Source: Actinomadura rifamycini DSM 43936
Lineage (GTDB): Bacteria > Actinomycetota > Actinomycetes > Streptosporangiales > Streptosporangiaceae
NCBI RefSeq assembly: GCF_000425065.1
Contig: NZ_AULB01000003.1
Coordinates: 372,001-436,000 of the forward strand
Direction of reading: 5' to 3'
DNA length: 64,000 bases
Shown: in pieces, positions 24,945-33,341 of the stretch
How positions within the stretch are numbered: the stretch's first letter is position 1
Layout: each line of letters begins with the position of its first letter
Program-made: the position numbers and the translations under genes
The notes under the pieces: model-generated
What the model was told of the DNA's origin: nothing
Database searches by the model: none
What the model saw: only the letters and a program-made list of their open reading frames with translations

Positions 24945-25886
24945 ATGCGGGCGCGTTCCCTCCCCGTGATGGCAGGCTGGACGATCGTGGACGAACTCGC
25001 GCGGAACGCCGTGAACACGTGGGGCGATGTGGGCAGGCGGTGGCTGGACCGACTGCCGCGGCTGGTGAAGGAGGTCGCGCGCGACTGGGGGCTGGACGTC
25101 GGGGAGCCGTTCGTCCTGAGCTACCACTGGGTCGCGGCCGTCCGGCGGGAGGACGGGACGGCGGCGGTGCTGAAGCTCGGGCCGGCCGAACCGGGGCACC
25201 TGGCGCACGAGGCCGCCGCGCTCGAGGGTTTCGGCGGGCGCGGCGCGGTGCGGCTGCTCGCGTACGACGCGGAGCGCGGGGCGCTGCTGCTGGAGCGGGC
25301 CGAGCCGGGGACGATGCTGCGGGACCTGGTGCCGGAGCGCGACGGCGACGCGACGGCCGCGCTCGTCGAGGTCATGCGGCGGCTGCACCGGCCCGCGCCG
25401 CCGGACTGCGGGCTCCCGGCGGTCGAGGCGGAGGGCGCCGCGTTCGCCGGGCACCTGCGCCGGTACCCCGGGGACGATCCGCTGCCGCGGGACCTGGTGG
25501 AGCGGGCCGGGCGGCTGTTCGGCGAACTGTGCGCGGACTCGGACGAGCGGTTCGTCCTGCACGGGGACCTGCACCACGACAACGTCCTGCGGGGCGGCCG
25601 GGAGCCGTGGCTGGCGATCGACCCGCACGGCCTCGTGGGCGACCGCGGCTACGAGATCGGGCCCGTGCTGTACAACCCCGATCCCGGGGAGCGGGACGAG
25701 CGGCTGGTCGACCTCGTGCCCGCGCGGCTGGAGCGGCTCGCGGACGGGCTCGGGATGCCGCCGGAGCGGGCCGCGGCGTGGGGTTTCGCGTCGTGCGTGC
25801 TGTCGGAGGTGTGGGAGGCGCAGGGCGGCGAGCCGGGCGGCCGGGCGCTGGACGTGGCGCGCCTGCTGCTGCCGAGACTGTCCTGA
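24945..25886 (+). CDS. Aminoglycoside/hydroxyurea phosphotransferase-like kinase
   Basis: Up to 313 residues of the APH(6)/hydroxyurea-kinase type. Features: VNTWGDVGRRWLDRLPRLVK near the start, AAVLKLGP with the ATP-site Lys, catalytic HGDLHHDNVL, and AIDPHGLVGDRGYEIGPVLY as the metal-binding segment. Members phosphorylate streptomycin-like aminoglycosides or hydroxyurea; others have unknown substrates. ATG 24945 directly follows the NACHT stop; starts at 24969 (ATG) or 24987 (GTG, with a CAGGCT -10-like element about 8 bases before) are also reasonable. Close spacing does not prove a shared function with NACHT. Confidence 0.85.
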   Translation: MRARSLPVMAGWTIVDELARNAVNTWGDVGRRWLDRLPRLVKEVARDWGLDVGEPFVLSYHWVAAVRREDGTAAVLKLGPAEPGHLAHEAAALEGFGGRGAVRLLAYDAERGALLLERAEPGTMLRDLVPERDGDATAALVEVMRRLHRPAPPDCGLPAVEAEGAAFAGHLRRYPGDDPLPRDLVERAGRLFGELCADSDERFVLHGDLHHDNVLRGGREPWLAIDPHGLVGDRGYEIGPVLYNPDPGERDERLVDLVPARLERLADGLGMPPERAAAWGFASCVLSEVWEAQGGEPGGRALDVARLLLPRLS

Positions 25887-26105
25887 ACGCGAGGTGAACG
25901 AACGCTGTACGGTTCGCCCCGTGATGCGGGAGAACGACGTTCGGCTCGGCCGCCGGGTCCGGACGATGCCGGTCCTCCTCGGACTCGTCATGCTGACCGC
26001 CACGGTGACGGCGGGTTCGGGTGGCTTGATCGCGTGTTCGCCGAGCCGCCCTTCACCCGCTCCTAGAATCGAGCCATGCTCCCCGCATGGCGGCGCCGGT
26101 AAGAG

Positions 26106-26336
26106 GTGCGCCGAGCGGCTCGGCCGCTCGGCGCCCCCACCGCAGGCCAGTACCTGCGCATCGAGGGGTACGCGGTGGTGCCGGCCGTGGTGCTGACGGG
26201 CGCGTCGGCGGTGACGGGCGCGGGACTGGTGCTGATGTCGGGGATCTTCCTGGGCGCGGCGGCGGTGCCGGTGCTGATCGTCCCGCCGGTGCCGGCGCTG
26301 CGGCGGGGCGCGCGGACGAGGGAGACGGTGGGATGA
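26106..26336 (+). CDS. Small membrane protein coupled to GH2 gene
   Basis: 76 residues, GTG start, with two hydrophobic stretches (VVPAVVLTGASAVTGAGLVL and SGIFLGAAAVPVLIVPPVPA). Its stop overlaps the GH2 start by four bases (ATGA), the main reason to believe it. Family not recognised. Between 25887 and 26105 I see only a possible -10 element (TAGAAT, 26064-26069) followed by ATG 26075 of an 8-codon open frame. Confidence 0.45.
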   Translation: MRRAARPLGAPTAGQYLRIEGYAVVPAVVLTGASAVTGAGLVLMSGIFLGAAAVPVLIVPPVPALRRGARTRETVG

Positions 26337-28066
26337 CGCTGACGACGCCGTGGGGCGAGGAGCTCGATCCGGACGAGGTGCTGCCGGAGTATCCGCGGCC
26401 GCAGCTGGTCCGGGGCGGGTACCTGAACCTGAACGGCCGCTGGGAGTACGCGTTCGCGCCGGACGAGCCGGACGCCTTCGACGGCGAGATCATCGTGCCG
26501 TTCTCCCCCGAGGCGCCGCTGTCGGGCGTGAACCGGCGGCTGCCGCCCGGCGACACGCTCTGGTACCGGCGGGAGTTCACGCCGCCGGACGGGGCGGGCG
26601 GGCGGGTGCTGCTGCACTTCGGCGCCGTCGACCAGTGGTGCCGGGTGACGGTGAACGGCGCCGAGGCGGGGACGCACGACGGCGGCTACCTGCCGTTCGC
26701 GTTCGACGTCACCGGGCTGCTCCGCGACGGCGGGGCGCCGAACACGCTCGTCGTCGAGGTGCGCGACCCGTCCGACACCGGCGACCGGGGGCGGGGCAAG
26801 CAGCGGCTGGAGCGCGGCGGCATCTGGTACACGCCGCAGTCGGGCATCTGGCAGACGGTGTGGGCGGAGCGGGTGCCCGACCTGCACGTGGAGCGGCTGA
26901 CGCTCGTCCCGCACCTGGACGACTCGTGCGTCGAGGTCACCGTCCACGCCGCGGGCGGCGAGGCCCGGGTGGCGGTGGACGCGGACGGACGGACGGTGGC
27001 GCGCGCCCAAGCGCCTGCGGGGACACCGGTACGGATACCGTTGGACGACGTCCGCGAATGGACGCCCGAGGACCCGTTCCTTTACGACGTCACCGTCGAA
27101 CTGGGCGACGACATCGTGCGGAGCTACTTCGGCATGCGTTCGTTCGGGGTCGGCCCGGACGAGAACGGGGTCCCGCGCCTTCTCCTCAACGGGCGCCCGT
27201 ACTTCCACGCGGGCGTCCTCGACCAGGGGTACTGGCCGGACGGGCTGTACACGGCGCCGTCCGACGCGGCCCTGGTGCACGACATCGCGACGATGAAGCG
27301 GCTCGGGTTCACGATGCTGCGCAAGCACATCAAGGTGGAGCCGCTGCGCTGGTACCACCACTGCGACCGCCTCGGCGTCCTCGTCTGGCAGGACTGCGTG
27401 AACGGCGGCGACCCGTACCGCCCCGAGATCGTGACGGCCCCGGCGTTCCTGCCCGTCCGGCTGGACGACTCCGGCGACCGGGGGCACCGGCGGTTCGGGC
27501 GGGCGGACGCGGCGGCGCGCGAGCGGTTCCGGGAGGAGCTGCGCGGGACCGTCGAGCACCTGCGGAACGTCGTGAGCATCGCGGTGTGGGTGCCGTTCAA
27601 CGAGGGCTGGGGGCAGTTCGACGCGGCGGACGTCGCCCGGGAGGTGGCGGAGCTCGACCCGACGCGGACCGTCGACCACGCGAGCGGATGGCACGACCAG
27701 GGCGGCGGCGACCTGCGGAGCCTGCACGTCTACTTCCGCCGGTTCCGGGTGCCGCGGCGGCGCGACGGCCGGGTGCTGGTGCTGTCGGAGTACGGCGGGT
27801 ACAACCTGCGGGTCGACGGGCACGCGTGGAACGACGAGGACTTCGGCTACCGGCGGTTCCACGACGCGGCGCGGCTCGGCGGGGCGTTCGCGCGGCTGCA
27901 CGCGCGGGAGATCGTCCCGGCGATCCCGCGCGGGCTGAGCGCGACGGTGTACACGCAGCTGTCGGACGTCGAGGACGAGCTGAACGGGCTGCTCACCTAC
28001 GACCGGCGGGTGTGCAAGCTGCCGGAGCGGCTCGTGCGCGGCGTGAACCGGCGGCTCCGGCTGTAG
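26333..28066 (+). CDS. Glycoside hydrolase family 2 protein
   Basis: 577 residues. The N-terminal jelly-roll starts about YLNLNGRWEYAFAPDEPDAF and contains LWYRREFTPP and VTVNGAEAGTHDGGYLPFAF. An immunoglobulin-like middle domain is followed by the TIM barrel from about 270. The acid/base Glu is in WVPFNEGWGQFD and the nucleophile Glu in VLSEYGGYN. There is no signal peptide, so it acts in the cytoplasm. Family members cleave beta-galactosides, beta-glucuronides or beta-mannosides; the substrate is open. ATG 26333 overlaps the small membrane gene. Confidence 0.9.
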   Translation: MTLTTPWGEELDPDEVLPEYPRPQLVRGGYLNLNGRWEYAFAPDEPDAFDGEIIVPFSPEAPLSGVNRRLPPGDTLWYRREFTPPDGAGGRVLLHFGAVDQWCRVTVNGAEAGTHDGGYLPFAFDVTGLLRDGGAPNTLVVEVRDPSDTGDRGRGKQRLERGGIWYTPQSGIWQTVWAERVPDLHVERLTLVPHLDDSCVEVTVHAAGGEARVAVDADGRTVARAQAPAGTPVRIPLDDVREWTPEDPFLYDVTVELGDDIVRSYFGMRSFGVGPDENGVPRLLLNGRPYFHAGVLDQGYWPDGLYTAPSDAALVHDIATMKRLGFTMLRKHIKVEPLRWYHHCDRLGVLVWQDCVNGGDPYRPEIVTAPAFLPVRLDDSGDRGHRRFGRADAAARERFREELRGTVEHLRNVVSIAVWVPFNEGWGQFDAADVAREVAELDPTRTVDHASGWHDQGGGDLRSLHVYFRRFRVPRRRDGRVLVLSEYGGYNLRVDGHAWNDEDFGYRRFHDAARLGGAFARLHAREIVPAIPRGLSATVYTQLSDVEDELNGLLTYDRRVCKLPERLVRGVNRRLRL

Positions 28067-28069
28067 GCG

Positions 28070-29053
28070 TCACCAGCGCTGGCGGGCCTCCTCGGCCCAG
28101 CCGGTGAGGCCGTCGAGGTCGATCCAGGCGCCGTCGTCGGTGCGGGCGCGGCCGGTGAACGTGCCGAAGCACTGGTGGGTCTCGCTGCCGACGACGCCCA
28201 GTTCGGTCTTCGCGACCTTCTCGTGGAACGGGTGGAATTCGGCCTGCACGCGCGGGCCGGTGATCGTCCAGGGGCGGAGCCAGTCGGTGCGGTCGTAGTC
28301 CCAGTCGAGCTCGTCGCCGATCTTGTGCAGGCGGCCGTTCACGAACAGGGCGTTCTCCGTCATGCCGGTGCCGTCGGTCCACTGGCCGCCGAACTGCAGG
28401 GCGAGGCCGGGCGCCGCGGCGGCCGCCCAGTTCCACGTCATCCGGTACGGCCACTTGCCGCGCCCGTGGTCGAGGACGGCGAACGCGTCGCCGGCCTTCA
28501 CCTCGACGGCGCCGGACGGCAGCCGCAGCGTACCGTGGACGGGCCGGCCCACGTCCTTCACCGTGTACTGGAAGCGGTTCGCGGTCCACGGGACGACGAC
28601 GCCGAGCGACTCGTGCCCGTCCGGCACCGGCACCGTGAGGTCGAGGTCGACGCCGATGGCGGGCGCGACGGCCCGCAGCCGGGTGCCGTCCCGCTCCTCG
28701 CGGGTGCCGACCGCGACGCCGCCGCCGCGCACGGACGCGGTGCCGGTGCCGCTGCGGTCGGGGAAGGACGCGCCGCGCGCGAACGGGACGACCGCGTCCC
28801 GGGCCAGTTCCTCGCCGGTCTCGCGGTCGAGGACGTACACGCCGTGGACGCCCGCGTAGTCGAGCGAGGACGCGACGAGCCCCACGATGTGGTGCGGCGT
28901 GACGATCCCCCAGTACTCCCACCGCTTGGCGCGGCCCCAGCCGCGCAGGTTGGCGCGGTGCAGGGGGCGGCGCGTCCAGCCGACGGCGGCGGGGTTCAGC
29001 CGCCCGTCGGGCAGGCAGAGGTCGACGGGCCGGACGATCTCTCGCTCGCGCAT
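28070..29053 (-). CDS. DUF2804 domain protein
   Basis: 327 residues matching the DUF2804 family. Visible family features are PVDLCLPDGRLNPAAVGWTR near the start, RWEYWGIVTPHHIVGLVASS, VPWTANRFQYTVKDVGRPVH, GKWPYRMTWNWAAAA and VHxHPFHEK-like FHPFHEKVAKTELGV. The role is unknown; members occur in bacteria and protists. ATG 29053 follows GGGGG directly. It converges on the GH2 gene (3 bases between stops) and diverges from the hopanoid operon. Confidence 0.82.
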   Translation of the reverse strand: MREREIVRPVDLCLPDGRLNPAAVGWTRRPLHRANLRGWGRAKRWEYWGIVTPHHIVGLVASSLDYAGVHGVYVLDRETGEELARDAVVPFARGASFPDRSGTGTASVRGGGVAVGTREERDGTRLRAVAPAIGVDLDLTVPVPDGHESLGVVVPWTANRFQYTVKDVGRPVHGTLRLPSGAVEVKAGDAFAVLDHGRGKWPYRMTWNWAAAAAPGLALQFGGQWTDGTGMTENALFVNGRLHKIGDELDWDYDRTDWLRPWTITGPRVQAEFHPFHEKVAKTELGVVGSETHQCFGTFTGRARTDDGAWIDLDGLTGWAEEARQRW

Positions 29054-29150
29054 CCCCCGAGGCTATCGGGGTCGCCGCGGGCCCGGTCACCCGGTCCGAC
29101 ACGCGCACGATTCACCAAGTCCATACCTTGATCAGAGTTTTTCGGGTGCC

Positions 29151-30035
29151 GTGCGCGCTCATCTCACAGTGGTGATCACTGATTCGTCCTGGAACGCCGA
29201 GGAGCACGACCGGGCGCTGGCCGGGCTCGCGGCGCGGGAGAACTTCCCGGTGGCGGCGCGGCTGCTGCCCCGGCGGCACCGGGCCGATCTGCTGGCGGTG
29301 TACGGGTTCGCCCGGCTCGTCGACGACATCGGGGACGAGGCGCCGGAGGAGCAGCGGGGCAAGCTGCTGCAACTGGTGGACGACGACCTGGACCGGGTGT
29401 ACGCGGGCGTCGCGCCCGAACTGCCGCAGCTCCGCAGGCTGGCGCGGACCGTCCGCGCGCGGGCCGTCCCGCAGGACCCGTTCCGCCGGATCGTCCAGGC
29501 GAACCGGCAGGACCAGACCGTCCACCGGTACGAGACGTGGGACGAGCTGGTCGCGTACTGCCGGCTCTCGGCGGACCCGGTGGGCCGGATCGTCCTGCAC
29601 GTGTTCGGCGCGGACGGCCGGGGGCTGGAGGAGGCGTCCGACCGGGTCTGCACGGCGCTGCAGGTGATCGAGCACTGCCAGGACGTCGGGGAGGACTTCC
29701 GGCGCGGCCGGGTGTACCTGCCGGCGGCGGACCTGCGGCGGTTCGGCTGCACGGACGGCGACCTGGGGCGGACGAGGACGCCGACGCGGCTGCGGGGCGT
29801 CGTGGCGCTGGAGGCGGCACGGGCCCGCGACCTGCTGGACCGGGGGGCGCCGCCGCTGATGGCGGGGCTGTCGGGGTGGGCGCGGTTCGCCGTGGCGGGA
29901 TACGTGGCCGGGGGCCGCGCGGCGCTCGGCGGGCTGGCGCGGGGCCGCTACGACGTCCTGTCGGGGGCGCCGCGTCCGCGCCGGGCCGCGCTGGCGGCCG
30001 GTTGGGCACGCGCATTGGGGAGGGGTGAGCGATGA
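29151..30035 (+). CDS. hpnC: Squalene synthase subunit HpnC (hydroxysqualene synthase)
   Basis: About 294 residues of the trans-isoprenyl synthase fold. The first Asp-rich motif is LVDDIGDE, the second is EHCQDVGEDFRRGR. ENFPVAARLLPRRHRADLLA at the N-terminus marks HpnC. In the HpnCDE pathway it turns presqualene diphosphate into hydroxysqualene. It opens the hopanoid operon and overlaps hpnD by four bases (ATGA). The start is uncertain: GTG 29151, 29169 or 29172 all lack a clear ribosome site. A promoter should lie in the 97 bases shared with the divergent DUF2804 gene. Confidence 0.92.
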   Translation: MRAHLTVVITDSSWNAEEHDRALAGLAARENFPVAARLLPRRHRADLLAVYGFARLVDDIGDEAPEEQRGKLLQLVDDDLDRVYAGVAPELPQLRRLARTVRARAVPQDPFRRIVQANRQDQTVHRYETWDELVAYCRLSADPVGRIVLHVFGADGRGLEEASDRVCTALQVIEHCQDVGEDFRRGRVYLPAADLRRFGCTDGDLGRTRTPTRLRGVVALEAARARDLLDRGAPPLMAGLSGWARFAVAGYVAGGRAALGGLARGRYDVLSGAPRPRRAALAAGWARALGRGER

Positions 30036-30949
30036 CGGTCTCGGAGGCGTGCGAGCGGTCCGAGCGTGTGGTGGAGGCGTATCGGCACTGCGAGCGGGTG
30101 GTGCGCGAGGAGGCCCGCAACTTCGGCTACGGGATCCGGCTGATGCCCGTCCCGAAGCGGCGGGCGATGAGCGCCGTCTACGCGTTCGCGCGGGGGGTCG
30201 ACGACATCGGGGACGGGCCGGAGCCGGCGTGCGTGCGGCTCGACCTGCTGGACCGGTCGCGGGGCCGGATCGCGGCGGTGCGGGACGTCCTGGAGCGGCG
30301 GGCGGACGCGGCGGTGCTGGAGGGGCACCCGGTGCTGACGGCGCTCGCGGACGCGGCGGCCCGCTACCCGATCCCGCTGGAGGCGTTCGACGAGCTGATC
30401 GACGGCTGCGAGAGCGACGTGCGCGGCGCGGACTACGAGACGTTCGACGACCTGCTGGGGTACTGCCGGCAGGTGGCGGGGACGGTCGGCCGGCTGTCGC
30501 TCGCGATCTTCGGGTCGCAGGGGCGGCTGCGCGCGGAGGCGCTCGCGGACTCCCTCGGCATCGCGTTACAGCTCACCAACATCCTGCGGGACCTGCGCGA
30601 GGACCGGCTCGCGGGGCGCATCTACGTGCCGACCGAGGACCTGAAGCGGTTCGACTGCACGCTGGACCTGGACGACTCCGGCATGTTCGTCGACCCGCCG
30701 TGGCGGTTGAACGAGCTGGTGGCGTTCCAGGCGGATCGCGCGCGGACCTGGTACGCGGAGGGCATGCGGCTGCTTCCGCTGCTGGACCGCCGCAGCGCGG
30801 CCTGCACCGCCGCCATGGCCGGGATCTACCGGCGGCTGCTGGAGAACATCGCGGCGCGGCCCGCGACCGCGCTGAACACCCGGGCGTCCCTGCCGACGTG
30901 GCAGAAGGCGGTCGTGGCGGCGCGCGCGCTGACGGGGGTGGAGCGGTGA
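30032..30949 (+). CDS. hpnD: Presqualene diphosphate synthase HpnD
   Basis: 305 residues. Asp-rich motifs are FARGVDDIGDG and LTNILRDLREDRLAGRIYVP. NFGYGIRLMPVPKRRAMSAV and ALNTRASLPTWQKAVVAARA are typical of HpnD. It joins two farnesyl diphosphates to presqualene diphosphate, the first step of the three-enzyme squalene route. ATG 30032 overlaps the hpnC stop; its own stop overlaps hpnE (GTGA). Confidence 0.94.
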   Translation: MTVSEACERSERVVEAYRHCERVVREEARNFGYGIRLMPVPKRRAMSAVYAFARGVDDIGDGPEPACVRLDLLDRSRGRIAAVRDVLERRADAAVLEGHPVLTALADAAARYPIPLEAFDELIDGCESDVRGADYETFDDLLGYCRQVAGTVGRLSLAIFGSQGRLRAEALADSLGIALQLTNILRDLREDRLAGRIYVPTEDLKRFDCTLDLDDSGMFVDPPWRLNELVAFQADRARTWYAEGMRLLPLLDRRSAACTAAMAGIYRRLLENIAARPATALNTRASLPTWQKAVVAARALTGVER

Positions 30950-32265
30950 GCGTGGTGATCGTGGGCGGCGGCCTCGCCGGCATCAGCGCGGCGATCGCGC
31001 TGCGGGAGGCGGGCGTCCCGGTGACGCTGCTGGAGGCGCGGCCGTGGCTGGGCGGCGCGACGCACTCGTTCGAGCGCGGCGAGTTGAGCGTCGACAACGG
31101 GCAGCACGTGTTCCTGCGCTGCTGCACCGCGTACCAGGGGCTGCTGCAGCGGCTCGGCGCCGACCACCTCGTGGACGTCCAGGACCGGTTCGACGTGACG
31201 GTGCTGCGGCCCGGCGCGGCGGCGGCGCGGCTGACGCGGTCGCGGCTGCCGGGCCCGCTGCACCTGCTGCCCGCGCTGGCGGGCTACCCGCACCTGGCGC
31301 CCGGCGAGCGGCTGCGGGCGATGCGGGGGGCGGCGGCGCTGCGGCGGCTCGACCCGGAGGACGCGCGGCTCGACCGGATCGCGGCCGGGCCGTGGCTGGC
31401 GGCGCGGGGGCAGTCCCGGTGGGCGCGCGAGGCGCTGTGGGGGCTGTTCATCACGGCGGCGCTCAACGCGGAGGTGGACGACGCCGCGCTGGGGCTGTCG
31501 GCGCTGGTGTGCCGCCGCGCGCTGTTCGGCCGCGCGGACGCCGCCGACATCGGCGTCCCGGTCGTCCCGCTGGAGGAGCTGCACGGCGGCCCGGCGCTGC
31601 GCCGCATCGCCGAGATGGGCGGCACGGTCCGGCTGAAGGCGAAGGTCGAGGCGGTCACCGCCGACCCGAAGGTCGTGGTGGACGGCGTCCCGATCGCGGC
31701 GGACGCGGTGATCGTCGCGGTGCCGCACGACGCGGCGGCGAAGGTGCTGCCCGCGGAGGCGCTGCCGGACCCGCTGCGCTGGCGGGAGCTGGACTCGAGC
31801 CCGATCGTCAACGTGCACGTCGTCTACGACCGTCCGGTCATGGGCGAGCCGTTCGCCGCGGCGGTGGGCTCGCCCGTCCAGTGGGTCTTCGACCGGACGG
31901 GAGTGAGCGGCCTGCGGGACGGCCAGTACCTGGCGGTCTCGCTGTCGGCCGCCGACCGCTGGATCGACCGGCCGACCGCGGAGCTGCGCGACCGGTTCGT
32001 CCCGGAGCTGGCGCGGCTGCTGCCCGCCGCGCGGGACGCCCGGGTGCGGGAGCTGTTCGTGACGCGGGAGCGGCGCGCGACGTTCCGGCAGCGTCCCGGC
32101 AGCGGGGCGGTGCGCCCGGCGGCCGCCACGAGGGCCCCGGGCCTGTTCCTGGCCGGCGCGTGGACCGACACGGGCTGGCCCGACACCATGGAGGGCGCAG
32201 TGCGCAGCGGCCTGACCGCCGCTCGGCTGGTCCGCCGCCACCTGGAGGGGGTGAGGGACCGGTGA
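30946..32265 (+). CDS. hpnE: Hydroxysqualene dehydroxylase HpnE (FAD-dependent)
   Basis: 439 residues of the amine-oxidase/phytoene-desaturase-like fold. The FAD-binding motif VVIVGGGLAGISAAIALREA lies at residues 3-22, followed by GGATHSFERGELSVDNGQHV and the C-terminal FAD contact LFLAGAWTDTGWPDTMEGAV. It reduces hydroxysqualene to squalene. GTG 30946 overlaps hpnD and the stop overlaps the polyprenyl synthase gene, both by GTGA. Confidence 0.93.
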   Translation: MSVVIVGGGLAGISAAIALREAGVPVTLLEARPWLGGATHSFERGELSVDNGQHVFLRCCTAYQGLLQRLGADHLVDVQDRFDVTVLRPGAAAARLTRSRLPGPLHLLPALAGYPHLAPGERLRAMRGAAALRRLDPEDARLDRIAAGPWLAARGQSRWAREALWGLFITAALNAEVDDAALGLSALVCRRALFGRADAADIGVPVVPLEELHGGPALRRIAEMGGTVRLKAKVEAVTADPKVVVDGVPIAADAVIVAVPHDAAAKVLPAEALPDPLRWRELDSSPIVNVHVVYDRPVMGEPFAAAVGSPVQWVFDRTGVSGLRDGQYLAVSLSAADRWIDRPTAELRDRFVPELARLLPAARDARVRELFVTRERRATFRQRPGSGAVRPAAATRAPGLFLAGAWTDTGWPDTMEGAVRSGLTAARLVRRHLEGVRDR

Positions 32266-33341
32266 CGACCGTTCCGGTCTCGATGACCGATGTCCGGGGG
32301 CTGGTCGACGGGGCGCTGCGCGCCGCGGTCGGCCGCCTCGATCCGCGCACCTACCGGGTCGCGGCCTACCATCTCGGCTGGGCCGACGCGGAGGGGCACC
32401 CGCGGGCGGCCCCGGCGGGCAAGGCGCTGCGGCCCGCGCTGGCGCTGCTGTCGGCGCGGGCGGCGGGCGCGCCGCAGGAGGGCGCGCTGCCGGCCGCGGT
32501 CGCCGTGGAGCTGACGCACGCGTTCTCGCTGCTGCACGACGACATCATGGACGGCGACCGCACCCGCCGGCACCGGCCGGCGGCGTGGGCGGTGTTCGGC
32601 GAGGCCGACGCGATCCTCGCGGGCGACGCGCTGCTGTCGCTGGCGGGCGAGGTGCTGCTGGAGGCGCCCGGGCAGGGCTCGGGCCGCGCGGCGCGCTCCC
32701 TCGCGGCCGCGACGCGGCGGCTCATCGGCGGGCAGGCCCGCGACCTGGAGTTCGAGTCGCGCCGCACCGTCGGCCTGGACGAGTGCGTGGCGATGGCGTC
32801 GGACAAGACGGCCGCGCTGCTGGCGTGCTCGTGCGCGATCGGCGCCGTCCTGGACGGGGCGCCCGAGCCGCTGTGCACCGCGCTCGCCGAGTTCGGCGCC
32901 GACCTCGGCATCGCGTTCCAGCTCGTCGACGACCTGCTCGGCATCTGGGGCGACCCGAAGGTCACCGGCAAGCCCGCGCTGTCGGACCTGCGGTCGCGCA
33001 AGCTGTCGCTGCCGGTCGTGGCCGCGCTGAACGCCGGGACGCCGCAGTCCGAGCGGCTCGCCGGCCTGTACGCGGCGCCGCCCGGCGCGGACGACGCCGA
33101 CGGGGAGGCGGCCCGCGACGCGGCCCGCGACGTCGCCGACGACGCGGCCGACGCGGAGCTCGCCCGGCTGGAGGAGATGGCGCGGCTCGTCGAGGCGTCC
33201 GGCGGGCGGGCCTGGGCCGAGGCGGAGGCGGGCCGCCGCGTCGAGCGCGCCGCCGCCCGGATCGCGTCGGCGGGCCTGCCCGCCGCGGTCCGCGAGGAGT
33301 TCCTGCACATCGCCGACTTCGTCACAGGACGGGATCACTGA
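32262..33341 (+). CDS. Polyprenyl (farnesyl-type) diphosphate synthase
   Basis: 359 residues. The first Asp-rich motif DDIMD is at 93-97 (SLLHDDIMDGDRTRRHRPA), the second at 223-224 onward (FQLVDDLLGIWGDPKVTGKP), and GKALRP supplies the early Lys/Arg. Within the hopanoid operon it most likely makes farnesyl diphosphate for HpnD; exact chain length cannot be read safely. An Asp/Ala-rich insertion (about 276-300, GADDADGEAARDAARDVADD) before the last helices is unusual. GTG 32262 overlaps hpnE; the stop overlaps shc by one base (TGATG). Confidence 0.92.
   Translation: MTTVPVSMTDVRGLVDGALRAAVGRLDPRTYRVAAYHLGWADAEGHPRAAPAGKALRPALALLSARAAGAPQEGALPAAVAVELTHAFSLLHDDIMDGDRTRRHRPAAWAVFGEADAILAGDALLSLAGEVLLEAPGQGSGRAARSLAAATRRLIGGQARDLEFESRRTVGLDECVAMASDKTAALLACSCAIGAVLDGAPEPLCTALAEFGADLGIAFQLVDDLLGIWGDPKVTGKPALSDLRSRKLSLPVVAALNAGTPQSERLAGLYAAPPGADDADGEAARDAARDVADDAADAELARLEEMARLVEASGGRAWAEAEAGRRVERAAARIASAGLPAAVREEFLHIADFVTGRDH

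Noticed and set aside
24945..25886. Kinase gene as a third part of the NACHT system
   Set aside because: It directly follows NACHT, but it is a complete APH(6)/hydroxyurea-type kinase with possible own start signals; adjacency alone is not enough.
22137..26003. 1288-codon minus-strand open frame
   Set aside because: It lies opposite the NACHT and kinase genes, has no domain and only Arg/Pro-rich sequence.
26075..26101. 8-codon leader-peptide-like frame (MLPAWRRR) after TAGAAT
   Set aside because: Too short to support; no attenuator hairpin pair or regulatory codon run could be shown.
25924..26196. Possible lipoprotein-like frame (VLLGLVMLTATVTAG then LIACSPS)
   Set aside because: It overlaps the small membrane gene in another frame, its second half is low complexity and there is no ribosome site.
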